A stretch of DNA of 64,000 nucleotides from Caenorhabditis remanei (GCF_010183535.1 NC_071329.1:16258879-16322878); one strand, 5' to 3'; positions 31,249 through 42,929 are shown, numbered from the stretch's first letter. Made by a program: numbers and translations. Notes: a model not told the origin generated them from the sequence alone.

Positions 31249-31560
31249 ATGGCTGCTCACCTTATCGTCCATCACGATTTTCTTCACCAAGTTATGAAAA
31301 ACAAACGAAAATCCTTGGTTGAGGCAAACACTAAACAAATCAACATTTTAGTTGAAATTGTACACAATCTACTAAACTCTAAAAATATCCCCCTCAACTC
31401 TCGGGAAGTGACAATTTTACGACCAGTACAAAAATTATTGGAGGCTCTTACCAAGTGTCGTGATGTGGATAAGGCTCGAGAAATACTATTTAAGCTCACC
31501 AAAAACCAACTCTGCTCATTCATTGTTCCTGCTTTTGTCGCTACAAATTTACGAAAATGA
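31249..31560 (+). CDS. Small helical Polinton protein (103 aa)
   Basis: A predicted all-helical basic protein: KRKSLVEANTKQINILVEIVHNLL, NSREVTIL and a Leu-rich C-terminus. Polintons commonly carry a pair of small ORFs of this type between ATPase and integrase; their function is not established. The stop overlaps the next start as ATGA (31557-31560), which suggests coupled translation or a shared transcript. Confidence 0.65.
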   Translation: MAAHLIVHHDFLHQVMKNKRKSLVEANTKQINILVEIVHNLLNSKNIPLNSREVTILRPVQKLLEALTKCRDVDKAREILFKLTKNQLCSFIVPAFVATNLRK

Positions 31561-32897
31561 AACTTGTTCGAAAGTATCACATGATACCGTATGAAGAGGG
31601 TGCCCCTCTCGAGTCGGGTCGTCGATTTCTTGAAAAGATTTTGAATGACAAGTCTCTTGATGAGGTAGCCAAGTGTAGATTTTTCCAAGATATTTTGTAC
31701 AAGATAAAACATAATATGCACCTTGCTATTGTGAACAGTGACATGTTTGATATTGTTCGTGAAAATTTTCAACGACATACCAAGACACCAAAACCTACTC
31801 CTTATTCATCTCCGAAATACAAGCCTAACAATGATGACTATCCGAATGATGATGATGATGATTTAGACAATCTAATTTGGGATAACTATGGTATGCCCGA
31901 GTATTCACCACCAGAATCTTACCATCCACCATCACGTCACTCATCTCCATTGCCTCCACCACCTCCGCCACCACCCCCGCCGGGTCCACCACCTGTCCTT
32001 GCTCCAGCTCCTAGAGGAGAACGAGTAGGTGGAAAAATGCCAAAACCAGGGAGTCATCATAGGGGTGTATCAGAATTTCAAAACATTGTGAGATTGGCTG
32101 CCGAAAGATTTGTTGACCGAAGAAACCGTCAAAATATACCTATGCCTCCACCACCTCCTCCTCCTCCACCAAGACCTATTGTCCCGAGAGAGGAAAAGAC
32201 TAGTGGGAAGATGGTCAAACAACCTGTGCGGGAAAGAGGTGTGTCCGAATTTCAAAACTATGTAAAAATGGCCTCGGCCAGAATGGCAGAAAAAAGAGAA
32301 CGTAGAATGCGACTACCCGATGCACCAAAAATGGAGGTTGAAGAAGAAATCAAGGAAGAATTGCCCTCAAAACCCGGAACACATATCAATAGGAGAGATA
32401 GCAAACCCGAGACTCAACAGAAGCATAAGCGAGAAAAAAGTGTTGCTGCTGAACGAAAACAAGTTAACAAGATAATAGCAGAAAACACTCGAGGTGTGCC
32501 AAAAGTTTTGCAGACTAGTGGAAGCTCGAATCTCGGTATCAAGTTGGAACCAAACATTAAGCAAGAACGAAACATCAAACAAGAATCCAATATCAAGCAG
32601 GAGCGGAATATCAAACAGGAACGTAACATTAAGCAAGAACCAATAAAGAAGGAAATTAAACAGGAGATCAAAAAGGAGATCAAGAAAGAGATAAAGCAGG
32701 AGATTAAACAGGAGCCGGTAAAGAGAAAGATCAAGACGGAGATTAAACAAGAACCCCCAGAACGAAAAATTAAGACGGAAAATAAACCAGGATTTCGTGT
32801 CAAGGAAGAACCTAGTAACGGTTTTAGGAGAAGGACAAAAGGAGAAGGTGTCGCCCCAAAAGGATCAAGAATTTACTGTCGTCTTTGGAAAATGTAA
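31557..32897 (+). CDS. Pro-rich protein with IKQE repeat array (446 aa)
   Basis: The N-terminus MKLVRKYHMIPYEEG resembles the second small conserved Polinton ORF, here greatly extended. There are two polyproline blocks (about residues 130-145 and 198-205), each followed by a related segment (RGVSEFQNxVxxAxxR), so that unit is duplicated. Residues about 325-420 hold at least 15 tandem psi-K-x-E tetrapeptides (IKQE, IKKE, IKTE, VKEE), the SUMO-conjugation consensus. The C-terminus is short and aromatic (RIYCRLWKM). The ATGA overlap with the upstream gene makes this start secure. Confidence 0.65.
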   Translation: MKLVRKYHMIPYEEGAPLESGRRFLEKILNDKSLDEVAKCRFFQDILYKIKHNMHLAIVNSDMFDIVRENFQRHTKTPKPTPYSSPKYKPNNDDYPNDDDDDLDNLIWDNYGMPEYSPPESYHPPSRHSSPLPPPPPPPPPPGPPPVLAPAPRGERVGGKMPKPGSHHRGVSEFQNIVRLAAERFVDRRNRQNIPMPPPPPPPPPRPIVPREEKTSGKMVKQPVRERGVSEFQNYVKMASARMAEKRERRMRLPDAPKMEVEEEIKEELPSKPGTHINRRDSKPETQQKHKREKSVAAERKQVNKIIAENTRGVPKVLQTSGSSNLGIKLEPNIKQERNIKQESNIKQERNIKQERNIKQEPIKKEIKQEIKKEIKKEIKQEIKQEPVKRKIKTEIKQEPPERKIKTENKPGFRVKEEPSNGFRRRTKGEGVAPKGSRIYCRLWKM

Positions 32898-32938
32898 TGT
32901 ATAAAAGTGAGTCAGATATCCACACCCATAGCTCAAAG

Positions 32939-34009
32939 ATGACGTCTACCCGTGTTAAAGCAGCTATTAAGGATGCTTATACCAATCCGAAAAATCCATC
33001 TGCATTCACCTCTGTAGCCAATATTCACAAATTTCTCAAGCCAAAGTTCAAATCTTTAACGTATGAACAAGTTGAGAAAGTTTTGGAAGATTTGGAATCA
33101 TTCACACTACACAGACCAACCCGAAAACGATTTCCACGTCTAAAGACACTAGCCTCTGGACTCTTCACTGATCTTCAAGCAGATTTGGTGGACATGAGTA
33201 AATACAAAAAGACTAACAATAACACTACATTTTTATTGACAGTCATCGATATTTACTCTAGACGATTATATGTTAGACCATTGAAGAATAAAGGTGGTGT
33301 AGAGGTATCCAAGGCCTTGAGTGAGATATTCAAAGAAATTGGCACATCACCCATGAGTGTGTACACTGATGAGGGAAAGGAGTTTTACAATACCAATGTC
33401 AAGACTCTGTTCAAAGAGACAGGTGTCTCTTTGATATCCACAAAAAGTGAATTGAAATGTGCGGTAATTGAGCGGGCAAATAGGACTCTGAAGACTCGAT
33501 TGGCAAAGTACATAACCCAGAAATATGGCTACAAATATATCGATGTGTTACAAAAGATTGTGAAAGGAATCAACAACACTCTTAACCGAGGAATTGGGAA
33601 AAAACCAGTGGATGTGAAGCGTGGAGATTTTATGGTACCATTACCAGAAGATGTTGAAAAACGTACAAAGTTTCAAGTTGGTGACCACGTTCGAATATCA
33701 GCAAAACGACAAATTTTCGATAAGGGATATGATCAAGGCTGGACGACTGAAGTTTTCATTGTGAATAAGGTTCTATACAGAAAACCAATTGTTTACAACC
33801 TTTTGGACACTAACGGAGAGGAGATTGAAGGAATCTTTTACGGCCGAGAGCTCACAAAGTGTACATATGGACGAGATGACTTGTATCGGATCGAGAAGGT
33901 GTTGGACACGCGAATACACAAAGGAAAGAAGCAAAGTAGGGTTAAATGGTCCGGGTATCCAGATTCTTTTTCTAGCTGGGTAGACTCTGACTCTCTTGTT
34001 AATTTATAA
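32939..34009 (+). CDS. Polinton integrase (rve) with C-terminal chromodomain
   Basis: 356 aa from ATG 32939, placed by the TATA box at 32900-32907. Retroviral-type core: DLQADLVD (about 78-85), YTDEGKEF (Asp about 144) and AVIERANRTLK (Glu about 178). A chromodomain-like end, YRIEKVLDTR ... SRVKWSGYPDSFSSW, occupies the last 45 residues. By family knowledge it joins the element ends to target DNA with a 6-bp stagger, in agreement with the AAAATG duplication. No damage is visible. Confidence 0.9.
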   Translation: MTSTRVKAAIKDAYTNPKNPSAFTSVANIHKFLKPKFKSLTYEQVEKVLEDLESFTLHRPTRKRFPRLKTLASGLFTDLQADLVDMSKYKKTNNNTTFLLTVIDIYSRRLYVRPLKNKGGVEVSKALSEIFKEIGTSPMSVYTDEGKEFYNTNVKTLFKETGVSLISTKSELKCAVIERANRTLKTRLAKYITQKYGYKYIDVLQKIVKGINNTLNRGIGKKPVDVKRGDFMVPLPEDVEKRTKFQVGDHVRISAKRQIFDKGYDQGWTTEVFIVNKVLYRKPIVYNLLDTNGEEIEGIFYGRELTKCTYGRDDLYRIEKVLDTRIHKGKKQSRVKWSGYPDSFSSWVDSDSLVNL

Positions 34010-34057
34010 TTGTATTGTTTATTATTGTTCATTATTGTTTATTATTTGAATAAAAAA

Positions 34058-37000
34058 TCACTGGTCATAAAATGGATAATCATCAATTAGCAGCGTATTA
34101 GTAGGCAGCTGACCGAAGGGGGTGACAACTCCATGAATATCGTAGTGGCCCTTATCCATCTTTGGATTGACTCTCTTGTCGGTGACACATGTCCACAGCC
34201 CATCCAACGCGTTGTCTCCTCGTTTGAACGTCATCATTTTTGCGACGAGCGGCTCCGAAATTCCCTCAGAAATGAAGTCGTTCATCTGTAAGAATAAAAA
34301 TTAGACGTTTTTTTCTCAAGTTTTGACTTACCGTCTCCTTCATGGTGTTAAATGATATGGCTTCCGAGTTTTTCGATGTGAGACTAACCCCCTTGGCCTT
34401 GACTGAATAGGTGCTCGTTCCTTGCTCATCCTCCATCCTCAACGCATACATTTTGGGTGCCATCACCACTACTTCCTTCAATTTTCTTCCTGCAGGTATC
34501 TCATCAGTAAGGAAACCCAGCTGCTCGCCTCTCATTGATTCTAACTTGTTTTCACCAACATTCTCCTTGTAGATTACTGAGTCGGTGTCACAGTAAATCA
34601 TGTTTTCGATTCCAGCCTTTTCCATGGCCTGGGTGAGACGCAGACGAGCAGCACTTGTAGTCTGGGCGGCTATTGCCAGATTGGTGAATCCTCCCGGCAG
34701 TAGAGCCTCTTTCTTTGGTCGTCTCGAGAGGAAGTATTTTTTCGTTCCAAAAGGGATCATGTTAACAGGCTCGTACTTTGGGTCATTCAAAAACTTTGTC
34801 ATCCCCACAGCATCGGCCAGACGAATCAATTTTGTTTCGACTTTGTCGGGATTTTGAGCGAATTTACCTGAAAAAAATCAAAATTAGTAAAAACATACGA
34901 AATTAAAATTACTTACCCCAGGCAGAATTCAAAAACAGCTTTGCAAGACTCCTCAGGGCTTTGTTGACCTTGATTTTTGTTGGATCCAACTGAACACCAT
35001 CCATATCCCAAATTTTTTTGATGTAGGCATCCTTTTCGTCGTCAGTCATATCCGGTCTTGGCCATCCACTACTCTCATGTTTCATCTTGAGGAGAGGCTT
35101 GATGTAGTCCGCGAAGAATCCTCCAGCAACCCATCTATCCCAGTGCCAAATTTCGTGGTATCTCAAAACCTTGTATCCCTTGCTGATGGCATAATTCAGT
35201 TCGTCAGTGCACCAAACACCTGTCAGGTACCGCTCGGAAACCTTTGTGTGTGTGCAGGGTCTACTAATGTTCTGGCTCTCTCCACAAGTCCGACACAGCA
35301 CAAACATTAGTTTTTGACTAATCTTCTGAGGAAGGAACCCGATTTCAGCATTGGGGTCAGGAAGAACATCACAATAAACAAGTCCACGATATGTGAGAGG
35401 GTCTTCAGGTTTTGGAAATTCAGCACTAATTATTCGAGGATTACCAAAGGGATATGCAGTACCTCCAGCATTGAGGTATGGGTAGAGACTTGTGAAATCC
35501 AAATAGTTGAGAAGTGAAGTCGTTGTAGCCTGTGTAATTGACCGGAAAGCTTGAGTCCTTCCACCATAGAGAGCCTCACGAGGAATGAGTCGATGAGTAT
35601 ATCGACAGAGTTTGAAGAATTTGTGCATCTCTGGGTCATTGGCCATTTCCTTCCTAATTTCACACTCCCACTTGGTATGGACCGTGTAGCCTTCAGCACG
35701 AAGTTCACCCTCTCGTCGTAGTGTCTCAGCAAGCAAACTTTCCATTCTTCTGTTTTTGTTTACAGGAGAAAACTTTTCACCAATCGGGTGACACTTTGAA
35801 CATCCGTGATACAGACAACCGTAAATTTCATAAATTTCACGAGTCTCTGGGTTGTAGGCATCCAAATAATATTTACGTCCATTTGCATCGATGCAGTGTT
35901 CACCTCCACGGAGTTTGTACTTTAACTTTAGACCAGGATTCTTCTTCTCCAGCCATTGGATGTACTTCAAAGCAAGGACCGAGTTGTTGCCTCCTCCATA
36001 TCCCTCCTCAGGAACATACCCAACCTCTCCCTGTTTAATGTATTCGTGCTTGAGCACAAACATTACATAGGAGGCAAGAGTACACCCTTGGATAATAGGA
36101 TTCCATCCATTGAAAGTGGATTCGCACATCTGCAAAAATACAAAATTAGTATTGAAAATAGTACTGACACAGTATGAGAGATATCCCTGGGCACACACAC
36201 ACGCATGTCTACGGTAGGACTATGTAGTATAGGGGGAAACACTACCTTTTTCTCGAAAAAAGTAGTGGTTTTTTCACATTTTACAAATTGTGTACATTTC
36301 AAAACTAATTGTACACATTTAGTTTTGAAATGTGAACATTTAGTTGACAAATTGTGTACAATTGATTGACAATTTGACACTCTCTATAAAACTACGATAT
36401 TTTTGGTGTAGTGGTTAGGATAGGTATATGTGTGCATAGAGGGGGTCCACCTGTGTGCCACCTCAGGGTATATGCGGTAAAATTGTGTTTTTTTCGTAGA
36501 AAACTAGGTATTTCGGTAAAAAGTACAGAAAAATAGGTGGATTTTTGTAGTTTGAGGGTGGGTATATGACTGTGTGTAGTAGGGTACCCATGTGATAGGT
36601 ATGATTATGTGTATGTATTCTCATCCTCACGGTTTTTTTTTACTAAAACATTTAATATACAATTCATTCACTAATTGTGAACATTTAGTTTTGAATTGTG
36701 CACTTTTAGTTGACAAATTGTATACATTTGTTTTTAGCTTGATATTCTCTATAAAATTATGATATCATTGGGGTATATTATAGGTATATGTGTGCATAGG
36801 TCCACGTGTGTGTCAGCTAAGGGGTATCGGCGGAAAAATGGTGTTTTCATAAAAAACTAGGTAAAAGTATAGGAAAATATATGAATTTTTGTAGTTTGAG
36901 GGTATAGTTGTGTGTGTAGTAGGGTACCCTTGTCTGATTATGTTCTAACTAGTAGATTAGTCTATTTTTTCAAAAGTATTGTATGATCTTTGTAGTTTCA

Positions 37001-40000
37001 AAGTATATGTGTGTCATGGAGGGGGCATCTCGACTATGGGGGTATATGTGTTGTAAAATTGTGTGTATTCACTATTTTTTCGAAAGCATAGTAGAATTTT
37101 TGTAGTTTCAAGATATGTGTGTCGACTATGAGGTATATGTGTGGTAAAATTGTGTGTATTTACTATTTTTTCGACAGGGTAGTAGGATTTTTGTAGTTTG
37201 AGGGTGCGTGTGTGTGGGACTCAAGAGTATGCTGACTATAAGGGGTATATTGGAACAAACTTAGGTGTTTAAAAAATCACTAACCTCAATGAAAGCCACC
37301 AGGGTTAGCCTCAGAATTCGGACATCAGACAAGCAATATCGTTCCATCTCCGTGTACAAATCGAATGGTGTGTTATAATTTTCTGCGTACCACTCTTCAA
37401 ATTCTTCTTTTTTGGACGCGCCCATGAAATCGGGACTGTAGTACTCCTTGGGTGGCAGTGTTGTGAGTACTTTGTCGTAGTTGTCAGGATGGTTGTATAG
37501 ATAGGGGAAGTATCCTTTTGCTTCTCCGGTCAATCCAAAAGCACTGGGCATCTTTGCAAGACCCATTTGGAGGTATTGAAGTGAGTCTCGAAAGTGTATC
37601 CTCTGCTTTTTGTAACTGAATTCGGCACTGATGAATGTTTTTCCGTTCATGATGAAGCTCGGTGGTGTTGCCTCAGGTCCAGCTAACCTATCCATCTCGG
37701 CCATAACCATAACGTGATCATATCGCCCGCCATTATGAGCAATGACATATGCTCCGTTTGCTCTTGGGTCCGTCATCAGAAACTTGGAGAATTTCGTCAA
37801 AGTCTTACTTCTCTCTTCTGGTTCAGGCTCATCCATGCTACATTCTGAGTCGCTTCCAACTTCAGAGTCATCTTCCTCTTCCTCTTCCTCTCCGGCAAAT
37901 TGGTGGTCATCGTCCTCCTCCTCCTCCTCATCATCCTTATAACTGAATATGATTGGTTCTTTGCAGTTTGGACACCCTGTTTTTCCACGACATTCATTGC
38001 AAAACATGTGGGCTACGATCATGTTTGGCATGTGTTTCGGTCCACGGCAAGGGTCATCTGAAAAATTGAAAATTTAGTAATTTTAGGTGAAAAAAGTACG
38101 GACTTACCACTATATTCACCCGATTTAACAACAACACACTCTGCATCATAAACGATTATGGTCCACTTTTCTTGTTTCTCTCGCTTCTTCTTCTTTCCAG
38201 CTTCAGTAGGCATAGGATGGTTACACTCGTGCTCCTTCTCTTTTTTGGCTTTACAGACCGTACAAAAATGTGTTGCCCCACAGACATGTGACCCCTTTCG
38301 ATATTCTGGTGTTCGGTCATACTTCATACACTTTGAACAGCTGAAAAAAATCAAATTGTTTTGTGGAAGAGGAAATGGGAAAAACTTACAAGAAAAATTT
38401 TTTGCAGTTGGGTAGAGCATGGCCAGTGACGCATTTGAGGTGTCTATCGAAACAGTCTTGCCCTGGGAAGTCGATGTTGCAGTCGTCACAATGAATTTTG
38501 ATGGCAGGTTCAGGTTTACACTCAGCGAACCCACACCACCAACATTTAGCTTTACATTTATCTGTGTGGTGATGACCAACACCCCAGGTGGAGCATTTGT
38601 AGCAAAACCTGAAAAAATATAAGATTATTTGGTACACATAATAAAAAAGTTACCTTGATGGTTTTCCACTCTTGGTGTGTGTCACGTATTCATAGTGCCC
38701 CTTGTAGTGAAAGAGACCGATGAACCCTTTTCCTTCCTCGTTATAGTGGGCTTCCTCGGTGAGAACAGTATCACGACCTTTGAGTGACCATAGGGTAATT
38801 TGGTAGTCTTCAAGGTAAGCAGCCAAAACTTCCAAATCCTCACGGCCGTGTTCTTCTTGGTCGGGATCCATCTGTGCCTCTTCGAGAAAATTTCTAGCCA
38901 TCTTTAGTTGTTCTTTCGCTCGAAAAGTTTCGGAGTAATCTTTCCTTGTAAGATTGGAAAGTTTTTTCCTGATGTCATTCTTTTCCATCTCACTGGTTCT
39001 TGGGTTAGATGAATCGGAGACGAGTTTTCCAAGACATAGAGCCTTCACCATACAATGACTGTCACCTGATACACGTGTACGTTTCTCTCCAAAGTGATGT
39101 AGTAGGATCGTTTCCCTCATTTTCTCCGTAGATCGAGTACCTTTTTTCTCAACACCTCTACCCACTAGCTTTCTTTGGGCTCCATCCTTGAACACATTCA
39201 TGGCCACACTAAACGATCCATCGAGTCCAAGATTTTTGTTGCTCTGCATTTGGCGGGCTAATGTGTTGATGATTTCTCCACCACCTACAGCAGAATGGGT
39301 CTTATGTGAAATGAAAAACCCAGCCTCTTCGCGGAAACCCTCATGTTGTATCCTACAAATTTTTTTAATTAGTAGATATATAAAATTTAGTTATCAAAAC
39401 AGAAATAAATTGAACTTACTGAAGCCAATATGGAGTGGTTTCAAGGTCTCCTCCAGCCGCATGAATCTGCTTTCTGATGAAGATATCGATGCATTTGGCC
39501 ACGTGTTTGTGCAGAAGAGCAGGATTTTTGATGTCGTCCAAAGCATTGAATTTGATCCGAATAGTATCCAGAGCATAAAAAGCCGCATTCTTCCTCGTGA
39601 GTTTATTTTCCTTCGACATCCTGACACTTTTGGTGAAAAAACGTAGTTCCTTGGGGGTGGGAAAGTGATTTGGACTGATGTAGGTGAATGGATTATCGGA
39701 TTCTTTCCGGGGACGACCGGCACCATCTGTAAAAATTATAATTTAGTATTACGTTTTCATTAAAAAAACAACTTACATTGATTTGATAATTTTCGAAGAG
39801 TTGATTCAGAGTTTTTGATGGGTGTACTAGTCATGAGCGGAGTTCCAATATCAGAGGGTCCAGTAATCTTTATCCGCTTAGAAGGAGGGTCAAAGTCATC
39901 AGTTGAAGCGGTTTGAGGGGTACACAGAGTAAGAGCATCAGTACGAGAAAGTTTTGTAGCGTTTTGGGGAAATTCATCAAAAGAGCAGTCACCAGGGTTC

Positions 40001-40074
40001 TGGCAGAGAGCCATAGCCTCAGCATGAGTAAGGTTTGTTGCACCAAAGGGAAATTCATCAAAAGAATCAGACAT
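34058..40074 (-). CDS. Protein-primed type DNA polymerase B (1501 aa)
   Basis: Nine exons: 39777-40074, 39420-39726, 38654-39352, 38390-38608, 38108-38340, 37285-38057, 34917-36129, 34332-34867, 34058-34285; all phases close. Exonuclease motifs are YDAEC (about residue 573), AHNGGRYDH (about 692) and YCLSD (about 827). Polymerase motifs are DFTSLYP (about 1054), KxFLNSAWGK (about 1240) and YCDTDS (about 1339). Before the exonuclease lie an OTU-like segment (SGDSHCMVKAL about 297-306 and GHYEYV about 425) and Cys/His-rich zinc-binding segments in exons 4-5. An acidic EEEEED stretch lies near 630. Intron 6 is 1155 bp, the others about 45-60 bp. It replicates the element. There is no TATAAAAG box upstream. 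Confidence 0.9.
36130..37284 (-). repeat. Long PolB intron made of degenerate tandem units
   Basis: Units of about 365 bp (36295-36660 and 36660-37020) and shorter partial units to 37260 share CTCTATAAAA(C/T)TA(C/T)GATAT, GGTATATGTGTGCATAG, TTTTTGTAGTTTGAGGGT and GTAGTAGGGTACCC. Each full unit starts with an AATTGT/TAGTTTTGAA hairpin-like block related to 28786-28912. There is no ORF. All other introns of the gene are under 65 bp. Confidence 0.7.
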
Positions 40075-40526
40075 TTTCCAAGATACGACTGGTCAGAAGC
40101 TTTGAAAGATGTTGGAATGAAGTTTTCTCTATCCAGGTATCGTATCCCGCTAACCACGCCCCCTTTTTTTTTTGCACATCATATCAGAGAGCATCACTTG
40201 TTACGTAATAGGGACAGTTGTCGAGTATTGTGAACAGTTGTTCATTAGCTATATGGTATTGCGAAATTTTAACAATGAATCTGAGAAAGTATGAAAAAAT
40301 CAGACTTCCAATACAAATTTTTTGGGAGAGTACTTTAAACCTTGAGAGGTGCAGAAAAGGTTTAATCCTAATGTTCTGTGATAGAAATTTTTGTATTTTT
40401 GTAGTTTCAGGGTCAGAACCAATTAGCATGTTGTTTAGCTCCGCCCACTGGGCAATAAGAAATGAAATTTCATTTGGTGCATTCAGTCCGGTTAATGGAT
40501 AGTACAGATACCTATTTTTTATAATT

Positions 40527-41018
40527 ATGACGCCTAGAAACTGCGAGTTTTCCGCAGATATCGAAAACAAACCGAAAACTTATTATTCTCATGAGAATAT
40601 TCATCTAAGAGAACTCAAAGCTCTTCATGTAAGTTGTTTTTATTTCGAATAATTTATATTTCATATTTTTTTTCAGACGATGAAGATTGAAGCGACAAGC
40701 AAATTCAGACAGTTTCTTGATGAGGAGATCTATAGAACTGTGGTCAGATGGAATCAAGAACATCAAAAGCATCCATATCATTTTGATTTCCATGGGTTGA
40801 CAAGAAAAAGTGCAGAATGGTATATTCTCGATGTTTTGGCCATGATGAAGAAGAACAATATCACTGAAGCAAGAATTGAGACTGGACGAGGCCGCCACTC
40901 CTGGGATAATCGACCTAAAATTAAACCTCATCTTATGGAAATGCTCAACAAACGCTCAAGATGCTCAGTTGAGCCAGAAAACCACAATGATGGGGTTCTC
41001 AGACTGAAAATTTGCTAG
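40527..41018 (+). CDS. Smr-domain protein of the Maverick (147 aa)
   Basis: Exons 40527-40628 and 40677-41018, phase 0 (donor CAT|GTAAGT, acceptor TTTTTTCAG). After a short N-terminal extension and a helical segment, the C-terminal part reads as an Smr domain: DFHGLTRKSAEWYILDVL (the LDxHG motif as FDFHG), then RIETGRGRHS (the T-G-x-G-x-H-S motif), IKPHLMEML and a closing GVLRLKI strand. Smr domains in MutS2, N4BP2 and nematode NONU-1 are nucleases. AGCTCCGCCCA lies about 90 bp upstream (40437-40447). It is divergent to PolB. The nested BEL element begins 67 bp after its stop. Confidence 0.7.
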
Positions 41019-41085
41019 GGGCAAGGTTCCTTGAGTACGTTGCCTCTCATTGGTTTTGATGAAAATCTGATAGAAACATTACATG

Positions 41086-41611
41086 TGTCGCAGCCGCAGC
41101 TACGCTACCGACAGCGACTCGTCATAATCGTCTGGGGAACTAACAATTCAATGGTTCGTCGACAAGCTAACTCATCACCAACTCATCTACTTATCAATTC
41201 GTTCACTTTGTTCAACTAATCACCAAGAAATCCCGCGGAATTCCACCCAAAATGGCGAAGATTCGTCGACTCATCTCTGCGTCTCCTCACTTCAACACAT
41301 CTCTCGAGGAGCGTAAATCGACACACACGCCAACAACGAGAGTGACAGTAACTCAATCGCGGCGAGACCCGTCGCCTGCGTCTCTCCAAATCATCACCTC
41401 TCGCCTCTCGCCTAATCTTACTCACTTCTTCCTTTTGTGGCCGCCGCGAGCGGGGTTCTACGGAACACTGCTCAAATTATGTTGTTACTAATTAACCCGT
41501 TGACTAGCCATCAATAAAGATGACCGTTGAAACACGTGTTATTGTTGACTAGCAAGCTATGCACTCAAGGCAATCATTTATCAGAGCGCTCTCCGGAATC
41601 CGGGAGTGACA
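41086..41611 (+). repeat. 5' LTR of nested BEL element
   Basis: 526 bp, TGTCGCAGCC...GGGAGTGACA. A likely poly(A) region AATAAAGATGA lies at 41513-41523. It is identical by eye to 51957-52482. Confidence 0.95.
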
Positions 41612-41629
41612 TGGTGCAAACGACCGGGA
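41612..41629 (+). promoter_or_regulatory. Primer-binding site
   Basis: TGGTGCAAACGACCGGGA follows the 5' LTR directly. TGG plus a CCGGGA(A) T-stem pattern fits the complement of a tRNA 3' end. The tRNA species was not determined. Confidence 0.7.
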
Positions 41630-42929
41630 ATAGACAGAAATTTTTTTCTGGACTAATAACCCGAAAAGCCTTTGAGTGTTAGCTGGCTAGGCTCTTTAGC
41701 ATACGAATTCAAATTGGCCTAAAAATTTCGCAATAAATTTCAAAAAAATTTGGCCTAAAAATCAATATTTCGTCAAAAAATCTTTCAAATTCAAAAAAAA
41801 ATTTGGCGAAATCAAACGGTTGTCAAGCGGTAGCAACATATGGTTCCCTCAATATGGAACGAAGTCCCTCGTGGATGGAGTCACCGCGCATGGAGACGTC
41901 GGAAGCTGAAGACAAGCTGTCACCAAGGAATGATGCAATTATCGATTGTCGAGGCCGGCCAACCGAGACAAGCGATCAGTGACAGTCAGCGGAAGAAATC
42001 TTCTTGCGAGGAACAAAGAAGTGTGGAAGATGTTGAAGATTCCTAAAATAATCAAAAGGCCTAAGGATACTGGAGTGATTGGGTGTGGAGCTAGCCTGCG
42101 AGAAAGGTGGGCAGAAGCACTCAATCACGAAGGAGTAAGGCGCTTCAGAAGGTGAGTACACATCATTTCAGAGCTCAGTGATTCCATTGACTTGGCCTTC
42201 ATATACTTCACAAAGTGGCGTGAAACCGAGAGTGTCGGACAAGGAGGAGAGGTGCACACGAGTCTGTTGGACAAAGACGACGTGGTAACGTGTGCACCGT
42301 GCTGGCAGCAAGACCCACAAGCCAGATGTCTGTCAGTGAAGGCAGTAGAAAAGGTTGAGATTCAGGTCGAAAAAAATTCCACTGAACCATCATATAGCTC
42401 AACTAATTCTATTGTTAGGAGTCTGACGTGTAGCGTTCGGTAATATCTAAGTAGTCTAGGCTCTGGGGTAAGAAAAACACTCACACACTAGCATTAGCGA
42501 AAGTAGACAAGCAACCATTCAATCGTGTAAGAAGAAAGAATCGATTGCGAAGCAAAACACGGGACAAGACAAGCTGTGCTCTTCAAGGATGCTGAAAAGA
42601 ATCAAAAGAAGTCGTTCCATTCCGGAGATTCAACAAGCCAGCAAGCCGACGAAGAAAGTGCAGTGTTCGTTCAGTGCAACGCCAATCAATCGATACACCA
42701 GCAAGCGATAGGACCACCAGTTGTCAAGCTCAAGACGGAAAGAATGAGTCGGGGGCTGCATACAACTACCAGCTCTCGATAAAATTCTAATTACGATTAC
42801 TGTTTTAATAAACAGTCATATTGAGTTAGTATAACTTAAAATGTACTAAACCAATCGGTTCGCAACCGATCAATATCTCATCCCGATTCAACAACAACGT
42901 CTGTAGTTTCGTTTCAAGGACGACCAGCA

